In this document: in pieces, positions 8,636-17,238 of the stretch
Layout: each line of letters starts with the position of its first letter
How positions within the stretch are numbered: the stretch's first letter is position 1
Assembly: GCA_964633975.1 (NCBI GenBank)
Contig: CAZWKX010000006.1
Coordinates: 3,441-67,440 of the forward strand
DNA: 64,000 nucleotides
From: CAZWKX01 sp964633975
GTDB lineage: Bacteria > Actinomycetota > Acidimicrobiia > Spongiisociales > UBA11373
Direction of reading: 5' to 3'
Made by a program: the position numbers and the translations under genes
The notes under the pieces: generated by a model
Told to the model about the DNA's origin: nothing
Seen by the model: only the letters and a program-made list of their open reading frames with translations
Databases searched by the model: none

Positions 8636-9477
8636 ACGATCAGTTGTTCGATGGGGAGGACGAGGATGCCGGTGGCTCCGGCATCCTCGAGTTCGGGTAG
8701 GACGTGCCAGAGTTCGTCGGCGTTGATGACGGAGTGAATGGCAACCCGCGTGTCGTCGGCCAGCGGCATGATGCTTGGTGAGGCGAGCCCCGGGATGAGT
8801 GTCTTGATCGTCGGGACGGCTTCGGCCGGGGCGTTCATCAGCAGGTAGCGCTTGGCCCGGCCGGCAACGACTGCACGCAACATGGTGGCCACCTGGCCGA
8901 CGGCGCCGTTGCCTCCCGGGGGACCAATGAGCACCGCCTGCGATTCGAGCAGTGTGGCCAGTGGTCGAAGGCCGTTCACCAGCAGGGTGCTGCCCGAGGA
9001 GACGAGGTCGACGACGGCCTCGGCGAGTCCCAGCTTGGGCGCGACCTCAACGCTCCCGCGCAGCGGCACGATCGTCACGCTGAGCCCGCGTTCTTCGAGC
9101 AGCCGGCTTGTGAGCAGGGGGTGGGCGGTAGCGACGCGAGAGCCATCGAGGTCCTCGAGCTTCTCGGCTTCGGAGTCTTTGGGCACGGCGGCCGCCAGCC
9201 GGCACCGGCCGAAGCCGAGTTCGGCGACGATCTCGAGATCGGCCCCCGCCTCTTTCAGCAAGTCGAGCCCGACGATGCCGGCGCCGGCGACACCGTCGGC
9301 AACCATTTCGACGATGTCTTCGGTGCGGACGAGCAGCAGATCAACGGGGACGTTCAGGGCCGGAGCCGTCAGGGTGCGCTCTGTGATCTCGAAGATGAGA
9401 CCGGCGTCGTGCAACAGATCGACGCTCGGCTGCATGAGGCGGCCCTTGTTGGGCACGGCGAGCTGAAGGCGTCTCAT
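8632..9477 (-). CDS. hisG: ATP phosphoribosyltransferase, long form
   Basis: 281 residues from ATG 9477, the first committed enzyme of the pathway. The catalytic domain starts RLQLAVPNKGRL. The extra C-terminal part, ending GATGILVLPIEQL, is the HisG_C regulatory domain that gives histidine feedback inhibition. It is therefore the hexameric long form, which needs no HisZ. The start overlaps the yerC stop as ATGA. Confidence 0.95.
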   Translation of the reverse strand: MRRLQLAVPNKGRLMQPSVDLLHDAGLIFEITERTLTAPALNVPVDLLLVRTEDIVEMVADGVAGAGIVGLDLLKEAGADLEIVAELGFGRCRLAAAVPKDSEAEKLEDLDGSRVATAHPLLTSRLLEERGLSVTIVPLRGSVEVAPKLGLAEAVVDLVSSGSTLLVNGLRPLATLLESQAVLIGPPGGNGAVGQVATMLRAVVAGRAKRYLLMNAPAEAVPTIKTLIPGLASPSIMPLADDTRVAIHSVINADELWHVLPELEDAGATGILVLPIEQLIV

Positions 9478-9782
9478 TCGCCCTCTCCGGCGAGTCCGAG
9501 CCGATTGAGAGCGAGGCGATAGCCGCCCCTGCCGTGCTGGAGCCACTGGTTTATGCGGGTCACCGTTGCCGTGGAGACGCCGGTCTCCTCGGCGATGGGG
9601 CGGTAGTGCTCGCCCTGCTCCAGCAGGCGAACTACGAGCCAGCGGCGTGCCATCTCCTCCAGCTCGCGCAGCGTGCACAGGTCGCGGAAGAAACGCTCGG
9701 CCTCGGGTACCGAGTCGAGCGTGAGGATGGCCTCGAACAGCGCGGTGGTGTCTCGGCTCGTCCAGTCCTCTTGAGTCGTCAT
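9474..9782 (-). CDS. YerC/TrpR-like transcriptional regulator
   Basis: 102 residues. The sequence follows the YerC/YecD branch of the TrpR superfamily: an N-terminal helical part with FFRDLCTLRELEEMARRW, then a helix-turn-helix in HYRPIAEETGVSTATVTRINQWL. Such proteins often sit in or next to his or trp loci and are likely dimeric repressors. It is the first gene of the minus-strand his operon, with GGAGG 7 nt before its ATG, and it faces a palindrome (9800-9825) shared with divergent hisA. That makes autoregulation and histidine control a reasonable inference. Confidence 0.88.
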   Translation of the reverse strand: MTTQEDWTSRDTTALFEAILTLDSVPEAERFFRDLCTLRELEEMARRWLVVRLLEQGEHYRPIAEETGVSTATVTRINQWLQHGRGGYRLALNRLGLAGEGE

Positions 9783-9799
9783 GCGGCGACCTCCAAACT

Positions 9800-9825
9800 G
9801 TTGTATCGTGCTAGCGTGCTACAAC
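9800..9825. promoter_or_regulatory. Palindrome between yerC-hisG operon and hisA; candidate operator
   Basis: GTTGTA (9800-9805) and TACAAC (9820-9825) are perfect inverted arms around a central GCTAGC palindrome (9810-9815), all on one dyad axis. A further half-site-like GATACA at 9836-9841 is the reverse complement of TGTATC overlapping the left arm. The site lies 17 bp before yerC and about 50 bp before hisA. TrpR operators in enterobacteria also carry CTAG cores, which fits binding by the neighbouring TrpR-like protein. No clean -10/-35 pair could be assigned by eye. Confidence 0.6.
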
Positions 9826-9874
9826 ATTCAGACATGATACAGCGTGTTTTGAAAGAGGCAATTCAGGAGGCACC

Positions 9875-10591
9875 GTGCAGGTGATTCCGGCGGTCGATGT
9901 GCTGGGCGGAGCCGTGGTGCGGCTTCGCCGGGGTGAGTACGGCGCGGTGACCAGATTCGCCGACGATCCCGTGGCGGTGGCCCAGGAGTACATGTTGGGT
10001 GGGGCCGGCCTCGTGCACGTGGTCGACTTGGAGGCGGCGCGGCGAGGCCGGGGCGCCTCGCAGCTCTGGCGGCGGCTCGGGGAGGCCGGGGTGGCCTACC
10101 AGGCGGGGGGAGGCATACGGACTGCCCGTGATGCCGAGGACGCGATCGCCGCAGGGGCGGCGCGCGTAGTGGCCGGCACGACGGCGGTATGGGAGCCGGA
10201 GCGGCTGGCCGAGATGGCCGATGCCATCGGGGGCGGGCGTCTGGTGGCCGCCGTCGACGTGCGTTCAGGGCGAGCGCGCGGGGCCGGATGGACCGACGAG
10301 GGACGCCCGGCCGAAGAGGTCGTCGGGCGGGCGATTGATGCCGGGGCGGGCAGGATCATGGCAACTTCGGTACAACGGGACGGGACCCTCGACGGCCCTG
10401 ATGTCGGACTGCTCGAATCGGTCATGGCCGTGGCCCGAGGGGTTCCAGTGATCGCCTCGGGTGGCGTCGGCAGCCTGGCCGACGTGGTCACACTCGCCCG
10501 CACCGGCTGCGAGGCCGTCGTGGTGGGAAGGGCACTGCTCGAAGGGCGTTTCTCACTTGAGGAGGCGGTCGCCGCCGCTCAGGGGCGATAG
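9875..10591 (+). CDS. hisA: Phosphoribosylformimino-AICAR-P isomerase (HisA, possibly PriA)
   Basis: 238 residues from a GTG preceded by AGGAGG. This TIM-barrel isomerase makes the substrate of HisFH. The catalytic pair is Asp8 (IPAVDVLGG) and Asp128 (AAVDVRSG). The phosphate loops GGGIRT and ASGGVG are present, and SVQRDGTLDGPD matches the HisA/PriA strand. Many actinobacteria use one such enzyme for both His and Trp synthesis; the sequence cannot settle that here. It is transcribed away from the other his genes. Confidence 0.93.
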   Translation: MQVIPAVDVLGGAVVRLRRGEYGAVTRFADDPVAVAQEYMLGGAGLVHVVDLEAARRGRGASQLWRRLGEAGVAYQAGGGIRTARDAEDAIAAGAARVVAGTTAVWEPERLAEMADAIGGGRLVAAVDVRSGRARGAGWTDEGRPAEEVVGRAIDAGAGRIMATSVQRDGTLDGPDVGLLESVMAVARGVPVIASGGVGSLADVVTLARTGCEAVVVGRALLEGRFSLEEAVAAAQGR

Positions 10592-10688
10592 CGGCACAGA
10601 CGCGGAGCCCGGAGCAGCATGCCGGTGAGATCGGTCGAGGAGGCTTTCGGCCCCGGCCGCAAGAGAGCGAGACCCGGCGGGGCGTGGT

Positions 10689-12347
10689 CTAGTGGGCGGA
10701 AGCGGTCCGGAGCGAGGGCAGCTCGATGTGTTCCAGCACCGGCACCGGGAGCACGGGAAGCGCGAGCCGGCCGGTCACGTCGAGTGGGCGAACCGAGCCG
10801 GTCATCAGCCACTGCCAGACAAGGTGTGCTTCCTCGGCATCCGCCATTGAGGCAGGGACCTCGGGGAGCGCCTCGTCGCTTCCTGAGGATGCAATGACGA
10901 GAGGCGGGGACGAGCCCGGTCTCCAGGCGCCGGCGAGCCGGCCGGCCTCCACGATGGCGCCGCCGTCCTGGTTCTCCGCTCGGATGGTGCCCGCTTCGTT
11001 GAGGGCGCGCCAGGTGCGGCGATGCTCCAAGGCGCGTCCAAGTGCCGCGTGGCGATCGCGTACCCAGGCCGCCTCCTCGAACCGACACTCTGCGGCCAGC
11101 TGCTCGATCCTGACGACGAGGCGATCGAGGAGGATGGAGGGGTCCCGCTCGACACCGGCGATCAGCCGATCCACGACCTTCCGGTACTGAGGCTCGGAGA
11201 GGGTGCCGTCGCAGGGACACAGAGCCACGCCGAGCTGGGCGAAGGTGCATCGAGCGTCGCGAGATCCCGGTGCGCCCGTGCAACGGCGCAGCGGCAGGGC
11301 ATCCCAGATCGCCTCGACCACCAGCCGGGCGCCATGTCGGCCGCGGAACGGACCAAGGTACAGAAGGGCCTCGGGCCGCGGCGAGCGAGCCAGGGCGAGC
11401 CGGGGGAAGGGCTCTTTGGTCAGCCGGACCCAGTGCGGGGAGCGGGACGGCTTGGAGCGCCGATTGTGCCTGGGACGATGGGCGTTGATGAGGCGGATCT
11501 CGGTGACGGCGGCCTCCAGCTCGGTCTCACAGACGCGGTGTTCGATGGTGTCGAGTTCCCGAAGCATCTGGGCCACGGTGCGGCGGGTGTCGCCGTAGAA
11601 GTAGGAGCGGACCCGGCTGCGGAGGCTCTTGGCCTTCCCCACGTAGAAGACCTCGCCGTTGCGGTCACGGAAGAGGTAGACGCCGGGTCGGCGGGGAAGC
11701 TTGTCGGCAAGCCGGATCTTCCCGTAGTGGGGCGTGCCCCGCGCCGTCGGGAGCGCAAGGAGGTCCTCGAGGTGGGTGACGCCGAGGGTTCCGGCACGTT
11801 CCAGGAGGCCCCAGAGGACGTGGGCTGTGGCCTTGGCGTCGTCGAGAGCGCGATGGCTGGGCTGCACCGGCGATCGGAAGTAGCCGGCAAGCGTGGACAG
11901 CTTCAGATTGCGGACTTCGGAGCGCAACAGGCGGCGGGCCAGAGCGACCGTGTCGATGGATCGATTGGCCATTCGGCCGTAGCCGAGCCGCTCGGCTGCT
12001 GCGTTGAGGAACGAGAGGTCGAAGCGGACGTTGTGCCCCACCACGATCGCGTCGCCGACGAACTCGAGCAGGGAGGGAAACGCCTGTTCGATCGGGGGAG
12101 CCTCCACGACCATGGCGTGGGTGATGCCGGTCAGCACGCTGATGAACGGGGGGATCTCATGTCCCGGGTTCACCATGGTGTGGAAACTGGACTCGAGGGT
12201 TCCTCCCCGGTAGCGCACGGCGCCGATCTCGGTGATTCCACAGTCGGTCGGAGATCCGCCGGTGGTCTCGATGTCGAGCACGCAGAAGGGCACCTCGAAC
12301 AGCGGCGCCCCCATGTCTTCGAAGCAGCGCTGCAGGGCGAGGGTCAT
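10689..12347 (-). CDS. DEDD exonuclease / GIY-YIG nuclease fusion (DnaQ-UvrC-like)
   Basis: 552 residues. Residues 21-185 are a DEDDh exonuclease of DnaQ type: Asp25 and Glu27 (FCVLDIETTG), Asp110 (HNVRFDL), His165 and Asp170. From about 220 follows a UvrC-like GIY-YIG domain (PGVYLF, then FYVGKAKSLRSRVRSYF), continuing like the UvrC N-terminal half but without its RNase H-like and HhH domains. Mycobacterial proteins of this architecture are known (Rv2191 type). The role in repair is inferred. ATG 12347 has no Shine-Dalgarno; a TTGACA/TAGCGT promoter with a LexA box in its spacer ends 6 nt before it, so a leaderless, damage-inducible transcript is likely. Confidence 0.9.
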   Translation of the reverse strand: MTLALQRCFEDMGAPLFEVPFCVLDIETTGGSPTDCGITEIGAVRYRGGTLESSFHTMVNPGHEIPPFISVLTGITHAMVVEAPPIEQAFPSLLEFVGDAIVVGHNVRFDLSFLNAAAERLGYGRMANRSIDTVALARRLLRSEVRNLKLSTLAGYFRSPVQPSHRALDDAKATAHVLWGLLERAGTLGVTHLEDLLALPTARGTPHYGKIRLADKLPRRPGVYLFRDRNGEVFYVGKAKSLRSRVRSYFYGDTRRTVAQMLRELDTIEHRVCETELEAAVTEIRLINAHRPRHNRRSKPSRSPHWVRLTKEPFPRLALARSPRPEALLYLGPFRGRHGARLVVEAIWDALPLRRCTGAPGSRDARCTFAQLGVALCPCDGTLSEPQYRKVVDRLIAGVERDPSILLDRLVVRIEQLAAECRFEEAAWVRDRHAALGRALEHRRTWRALNEAGTIRAENQDGGAIVEAGRLAGAWRPGSSPPLVIASSGSDEALPEVPASMADAEEAHLVWQWLMTGSVRPLDVTGRLALPVLPVPVLEHIELPSLRTASAH

Positions 12348-12353
12348 GAGAAG

Positions 12354-12383
12354 ACGCTAGACCGAACATGCGTTCGATGTCAA
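12354..12383 (-). promoter_or_regulatory. Promoter of the DEDD/GIY-YIG gene with embedded LexA (SOS) box
   Basis: On the minus strand a perfect -35 TTGACA (12383-12378) is followed by an 18-bp spacer and -10 TAGCGT (12359-12354), then 6 nt to the ATG. The spacer contains CGAACATGCGTTCG (12363-12376), a perfect 14-bp palindrome fitting the Gram-positive/actinobacterial LexA consensus GAAC-N4-GTTC. LexA bound there would block RNA polymerase. Confidence 0.85.
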
Positions 12384-12446
12384 CGAAGCCGGCTCTGCAG
12401 GGCCGATGTCGGGTCCGGATTCTGGGGCCGGGCCGGCGCCGGGGTA

Positions 12447-13895
12447 CTACGGGGTGGTGGAGTTCCGGTCCAGGAAGTCGTAGACCGCGGTGATGTCGGC
12501 ACTGGGGAAGGCGCCTGTGGGCATGGCGGCAGGAACATGGCTGTGAGCGCTGGGCGAAGCCCACACCTGGCCCTGCCAGCGGGCCGCCGACGCGATGCTC
12601 GGCTTTCTGCAGCAGGGGCCGTCGGGGCAACGGGAGACGGCGTGCCGTGTGGTGTCGGAGCCACGGAAGGCGTCGGCGTCCTCGGCTGTAGTGCCGACCG
12701 TGATGGCGTGGTGGCTGTCGCTGTCGGCTTCCAGGTGTGTTATGCACCAGAACGTGCCCTTGGGGGTGTCGGTGTACTGGTGGTGCACGGCGAACTTGTC
12801 GGCGCTGTGGAACACCTGCCGTGTGCCCCATTGGCGACAAAGGCGCTCGCCCTCGACACCGCCGTCGATGGCGGTGGGGAATGGCACCCCGTCGTTCTCC
12901 ATCGCCTTCCAGATGACTCCCTGAGCATCCGAACGCACGAGATGGGTTCGAATGCCCAGGAACCGGGTGGCGAGGTTGACGAAACGATGGGCGGCGGTCT
13001 CGTACGTCACGTAGAAGAGCTCCTTGACGTCGCCTACCGACAGATCGCTCTCGGAGCGGGCGCTTCCCAGGAAGGGGACCGCGCCGCTTTGTGGCACCAG
13101 CACGGCGGCGGCGAAGTAGTTGCACTCGATCCGTTGCCGCAGGTGCTCGAAGAACGACGAAGGCTCCTCGTGATCGAGGGCGAAATGGCCGAGTGTCTGC
13201 AGGATGACGGCGCGCGCCGATCGGGTTCTCAGCGCGTCACGCTGGGGAATAAAGATGCGGCGGCGGCGAAGATCCGTGACCGACCTCGCCGAGGCGGGCA
13301 CGTCTTGCACCTGCTGGATGGTAAAGCCGAAGTGGGAGGCCAGATCGTTGAGCACGCGCTGGGGAAGGGCACCGGTCCCGGCGTAGCCCACTGCCGCCAG
13401 CGCCTCGGCGGCCAGCTTCTCGATGGGCCCCAGGTAGAAGTCGTGCTCGCGCATCTCGCGCCGAAGTGCGATGTTGGCGGCGCGAGCATCGGCAACCGCC
13501 GGTGTCGCCGGCATGTGGACCCGCTTCAGCTCTTCGTAGAGCGTGAGCAGATGCTCGAGCATCTGGTCGTCGACTGCAGCAGTCGCCTTGACGTAGGGGA
13601 GGCGAAGTTGGCGGTAGAGAGGCTCCTGCTGGGCGCGCTCCAAACCAACCTCGAGGCGAGATCTGCGATCGGGCAGCTCGGCGCGCAACAGGTCGGCGGT
13701 TCCGACGTCGAGGGCCTGCGCGAGGAGGTCGATGAGCTCGGCACGAGGCCGCCGTTTGCCGCTCTCGAGCATGGAAAGGTACGGGGCCTGTTTGTCGACC
13801 CTGGCGCCGAGCTGCTTGAGGGTGAGACCCCTGGTCTTTCGGTAGTGGCGCAGCCTGCGCCCGAAGACGAGGGGATCGAGGGTGAGCAAACCCAT
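12447..13895 (-). CDS. XRE-family regulator with RamB/ImmA-IrrE-like C-terminal region
   Basis: 482 residues from ATG 13895, chosen because GGAGGAGG lies 6 nt upstream; an ATG at 13922 is the alternative. Residues about 10-65 are an XRE helix-turn-helix (LTLKQLGARVDKQAPYLSMLESGKRRP). The rest matches the large family of RamB-type short-chain fatty acyl/acetate regulators, including the ImmA/IrrE-like helix LQTLGHFALDHE and a Cys-rich tail (CPDGPCCRKP). The peptidase motif lacks the first His of HExxH, so it is more likely a sensor than a protease. TTGCA repeats lie upstream of its start. Confidence 0.85.
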   Translation of the reverse strand: MGLLTLDPLVFGRRLRHYRKTRGLTLKQLGARVDKQAPYLSMLESGKRRPRAELIDLLAQALDVGTADLLRAELPDRRSRLEVGLERAQQEPLYRQLRLPYVKATAAVDDQMLEHLLTLYEELKRVHMPATPAVADARAANIALRREMREHDFYLGPIEKLAAEALAAVGYAGTGALPQRVLNDLASHFGFTIQQVQDVPASARSVTDLRRRRIFIPQRDALRTRSARAVILQTLGHFALDHEEPSSFFEHLRQRIECNYFAAAVLVPQSGAVPFLGSARSESDLSVGDVKELFYVTYETAAHRFVNLATRFLGIRTHLVRSDAQGVIWKAMENDGVPFPTAIDGGVEGERLCRQWGTRQVFHSADKFAVHHQYTDTPKGTFWCITHLEADSDSHHAITVGTTAEDADAFRGSDTTRHAVSRCPDGPCCRKPSIASAARWQGQVWASPSAHSHVPAAMPTGAFPSADITAVYDFLDRNSTTP

Positions 13896-14089
13896 GGCCG
13901 CCTCCTCCGGCAATTCCGGCATTAGTTGCAGAGCGCGAGCCCTTCTTTGCAGTCTACGGGTGAATTCGCTGGCTTGTTTGTGGGAGCGCGGGCTTTTTCG
14001 GCCCGTCACGCAACTCCTTGTCCTGCGAGGCCGGGTCCTGCTCGTCATGCCGACGGGCACCGGTCCGCGCCGCCGGGCGCTGCCGGCTC

Positions 14090-14896
14090 CTAGCCCACTT
14101 GCCGCTGCCGCGCCGCTTCGAACAGCACGATGCCGGCCGCCATGGCGGAGTTGAGGCTGTCCACGGAGCCGGGCATTGGAATGAGCGCCTGGAGATCGGC
14201 GGCCTCCATCCAGGCGCTGGAGAGCCCGTGCTGCTCGCTGCCGACGACGATGGCCACGGAGCCGGTGAGGTCGGTCTCCCAGTGAGGGCGTGTGGCCCCG
14301 GGAGTGGTGGCTACGGTGCGAACGCCGCGTCGGCGGAGCCAGGCGATGGCATCGGCGGTGGATGTGACGGCCAGAGGTATGCAGAAGAGGGTTCCCAGCG
14401 AAGCTCGCACGACGTTGGGGTTGAACGGGTCGGTGGTGGGGTCGCAGACGATGATGGCGGCTACGCCCGCCGCCTCCGCAGTGCGGAGCATGGTGCCCAG
14501 GTTGCCCGGCTTCTCGATGGATTCGACGACCAGCACCAGGGCGTCTTCGCCCAAATAGATGCGGTCGAGGCCGGTGGGGAACTGCCGAGCCACGGCGATC
14601 AGGCCCCCGGGCTTGTCCCGGTACGAGGCCTTGTGGAACGGCACCTCGCCGACCTCGACGATTTCGGCGCCGCCGGCCGCCAGCCGCCCGACGAGCGCCT
14701 CCTCGTTGTGACCCAAGTACAGCTGAGGGCAGGTGAAGATCTCGAGGACTTCGGTTGCCCCGTCGGCGGCACGGCGAAGCTCGCGGTCTCCCTCGATGAG
14801 GAAGAGGCCGCTGCGGTCGCGGTAGCGGCGGGTGCGCAGACGCACGAGCTGCTTGATTCGCGGGTTCGACGGACTGGTTATCGGGTCGGCGCTCAC
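14090..14896 (-). CDS. TrmH/SpoU-family RNA 2'-O-methyltransferase
   Basis: 268 residues from a GTG overlapping the preceding stop. The N-terminal third is the SpoU substrate-binding type (SNPRIKQLVRLRTRRYRDRSG, then FLIEGDRE). The SPOUT methyltransferase domain shows EKPGNLGTMLRTAEAAG (motif 1), VVGSEQHGLS (motif 2) and SVDSLNSAMAAGIVLFEAARQ (motif 3), which form the SAM-binding knot. The target is probably rRNA; the exact nucleotide cannot be told. Confidence 0.93.
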   Translation of the reverse strand: MSADPITSPSNPRIKQLVRLRTRRYRDRSGLFLIEGDRELRRAADGATEVLEIFTCPQLYLGHNEEALVGRLAAGGAEIVEVGEVPFHKASYRDKPGGLIAVARQFPTGLDRIYLGEDALVLVVESIEKPGNLGTMLRTAEAAGVAAIIVCDPTTDPFNPNVVRASLGTLFCIPLAVTSTADAIAWLRRRGVRTVATTPGATRPHWETDLTGSVAIVVGSEQHGLSSAWMEAADLQALIPMPGSVDSLNSAMAAGIVLFEAARQRQVG

Positions 14897-17172
14897 CAGC
14901 TGCTTCCGCCGCTAGAGCCGCCTCCAAAACCTCCTCCGCCCCCGAAGCCGCCGAAGGACGTGCCACCTCCCGAGGATCCCCACGAGCTGCCGCCCCAGGA
15001 TGATCCGCTGCTGCCGAACCCGCCGCCCCCTCCGAAGCCGCCCCACCACGACTTGCCGTCGCCGCTCCAGGACTTGTCCTTGTATACCGGCTCCCAGCCG
15101 TAGGAGCCCTTGGTCCCCTTGGTGACCGTCCAGTGGTAGTAGAAGAAGGTGAATGGATCGAAGTCCCCGTAGGTGGCTGGGATGGGCTTGCCGGTCCAAG
15201 AGTCGGTTTGCCGGCTTGTTCCCTCGTGGGCCAGCTCGGGGGCGAACCGGTCGGCGTCGTCGATCTCGGAGCGGGCCAGGGCCTGTCGCTGGGCGGCGTA
15301 GGCGAGAGCGAAGGCACGGGGGCCGCGCCTGTCGGAGGCGCCAAAGGCCGCGGCGATGTCGGCGTAGGAGCCCTGAAGGCCTAGCTTGGCCAGGGCGGAG
15401 CGCGCTTCGAGCCAGCGGCGGATCGCCTGTGCCGGCTCCAGGGAGACGGCGAGGATGCCGGCCACGGCGCGGCGGGTGTCGCGCTCGAGGCCTTGTGCGG
15501 TCAGCTCGCGCCGCAGCCCTTCGTAGACCTCGATGCCATCGTCACGGCGGCGTAGCAGGGCCGCCGTGATCGAGACGGGCAGATGCATCTGGCGTGAGGC
15601 CTGGCGCACCCTTTCGATCTCGTCGGGGTCACGCAGGCCGGCAAGGGCGTATTCCACCGCCTCTGCAGGCGGGCTGTTGGCGGCGCGGCGCTCGCCGTAG
15701 GCGGCGAGGAAGTCGTCGACGTTCCCCTCGTCGTGGTTCATGAGCAGCAGGGCGGCAATGGCGGGGATCTGCAGGCCGTCGCTCTCCAAGGCCTTTCCCT
15801 CACCCTCCAGGCGCTGGCGAAGCTTCTCGTAGGATGCGAGGGCGGCATCGGTGTCGTCGTCCAGGTCGGCCAGAGCGGCGGCCACCGCGGGGCGGGTGAC
15901 CGACTCGGGGAGGCCTTCGTAGAGGCGACTCAGCCTGTCGGTCTTCTCCTGGGCCGTCGTGTAGGCGGCATCCAGCTCGTTGAGCGACTGGGACAGCGGA
16001 ACCGAACCGTCGAGAGCGGCGGCGGCACGATGAAGCCGCTCGCCTAGGTCGGTGACGTAGGTGGGGCCGATCTCGGTGTCGGTGAGGGCGTCGGATATGG
16101 CGTCGGCCGTGCGCTGGCGCGCCGAGGCCACCCGGTGGGGCCGCAGCGCCTCGACGAGGCGGCGCAGCTCGACCAGGGCAAGGTCGAAACGATCTTCGGC
16201 GCGACGGGGAACGTCGAGGGCTTCTCTCGCCGCCGCCTGGACCGCGTCTTCGAGGAGACGCCGTTCATCGGAGGCGCGCAGCTCCAGGGACACCCGCGTT
16301 TCGTCGATGAGACGATCGCGTTCGAGCACGGCCACGGCGCCGCCGTACCAGAGGGCGCGCAGTGTCTTCTCGTCGCCGCCGCTGTGGCGCTCTATCAGGT
16401 TGTTGAGCACGGCGATGGCATCGTCGGTGGGAACTGCGAGGCTGGCTCGCTTGGCCTTGATCGAGTACTCCTCGATGAGAGGCATCTCCTGGCCGCTGGC
16501 CTCGAGAGCGGCCAGCTCGGCGTCGATGCGCAGGGATCGTTCGTCCTTCAGGCGTTGTGTGGCGGCCTTGCGGGAGGCGGCGACCGCCCCGGCTCCGCCC
16601 GCCGCAACCAACCCGCCGAGGACGATGGCGATGATGAGGCCGGCGTGGCCGCCATCGTCGCCGGACGCGGGTGCCAGAGACTCGCCGCCGAGGATGGAAT
16701 CGAGGCTGCCGAGGATGGCGACGATGCCTCCATCGAAGTCTCCTGCACCGAAGAACTCGTCGCCGGAGGTCGCTACAGCAGTCAGTTGCGCGCTCAAATC
16801 CGAGAGGCCGTCTCCGGTGACTATCGCCGTCCGTCGCTCCTCGAGAGCGACGAGCACGACGATGCCGTCATCGGCGGCGGCGCTCCCTACGCGCCAGGTG
16901 TTCCCAAGGCCGACGGCGAACTGCTGCGGGGTCAGGTCTCCGGAGCTGGAGACGATCACGACTGCGATCTCATTCCCATGTTTGGCGATGACCCTTCCGG
17001 CGACCTCCTCGAGGTAGGCGTCGTCCCGGATGACACCGGCGGCGTCGGTGACCCAGCCGTCGCACACAACGCCTTGGTAGACGGGGCAGTCTGCCGGCTC
17101 GTCTTGCTGTGCCAGAGCAGAGGCCGGCTGGAGCACGGCGAAGAGGGCGAGCAGAAGTACGAGGCGTCTCAC
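14893..17172 (-). CDS. TPM-domain membrane protein with long cytoplasmic part and Gly/Ser-rich tail
   Basis: 759 residues from a GTG with GGGAGG 8 nt upstream. A signal peptide (to about residue 21, ALAQ) precedes a TPM_phosphatase domain at about 35-160 (GWVTDAAGVI, then DDGIVVLVAL, then IVTGDGL). A membrane segment lies at about 177-199. Some 500 mostly helical, charged residues follow, then a tail rich in Gly, Ser and Trp (FGGGGGFGSSG repeats). TPM proteins are usually 250-300 residues with a Gly-rich end, so the helical insert is unusual. Function unknown. The end overlaps the RNA methyltransferase start. Confidence 0.85.
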   Translation of the reverse strand: MRRLVLLLALFAVLQPASALAQQDEPADCPVYQGVVCDGWVTDAAGVIRDDAYLEEVAGRVIAKHGNEIAVVIVSSSGDLTPQQFAVGLGNTWRVGSAAADDGIVVLVALEERRTAIVTGDGLSDLSAQLTAVATSGDEFFGAGDFDGGIVAILGSLDSILGGESLAPASGDDGGHAGLIIAIVLGGLVAAGGAGAVAASRKAATQRLKDERSLRIDAELAALEASGQEMPLIEEYSIKAKRASLAVPTDDAIAVLNNLIERHSGGDEKTLRALWYGGAVAVLERDRLIDETRVSLELRASDERRLLEDAVQAAAREALDVPRRAEDRFDLALVELRRLVEALRPHRVASARQRTADAISDALTDTEIGPTYVTDLGERLHRAAAALDGSVPLSQSLNELDAAYTTAQEKTDRLSRLYEGLPESVTRPAVAAALADLDDDTDAALASYEKLRQRLEGEGKALESDGLQIPAIAALLLMNHDEGNVDDFLAAYGERRAANSPPAEAVEYALAGLRDPDEIERVRQASRQMHLPVSITAALLRRRDDGIEVYEGLRRELTAQGLERDTRRAVAGILAVSLEPAQAIRRWLEARSALAKLGLQGSYADIAAAFGASDRRGPRAFALAYAAQRQALARSEIDDADRFAPELAHEGTSRQTDSWTGKPIPATYGDFDPFTFFYYHWTVTKGTKGSYGWEPVYKDKSWSGDGKSWWGGFGGGGGFGSSGSSWGGSSWGSSGGGTSFGGFGGGGGFGGGSSGGSSW

Positions 17173-17238
17173 AGGGTGATCCTCCCGAGCTGGGTACAGG
17201 CCGCCATCAACACGATGATGCCGTCACCGGGCGCCGGG

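Noticed and set aside
11022..13925. Very long plus-strand open frame (967 codons) opposite the nuclease and RamB-like genes
   Set aside because: It mirrors two well-conserved minus-strand genes; long antisense frames are expected at this GC content and its protein has no recognisable domain.
12447..15344. One 965-codon protein spanning the RamB-like gene and upstream sequence
   Set aside because: The upstream part overlaps the RNA methyltransferase and TPM genes out of frame; a strong Shine-Dalgarno marks the start at 13895.
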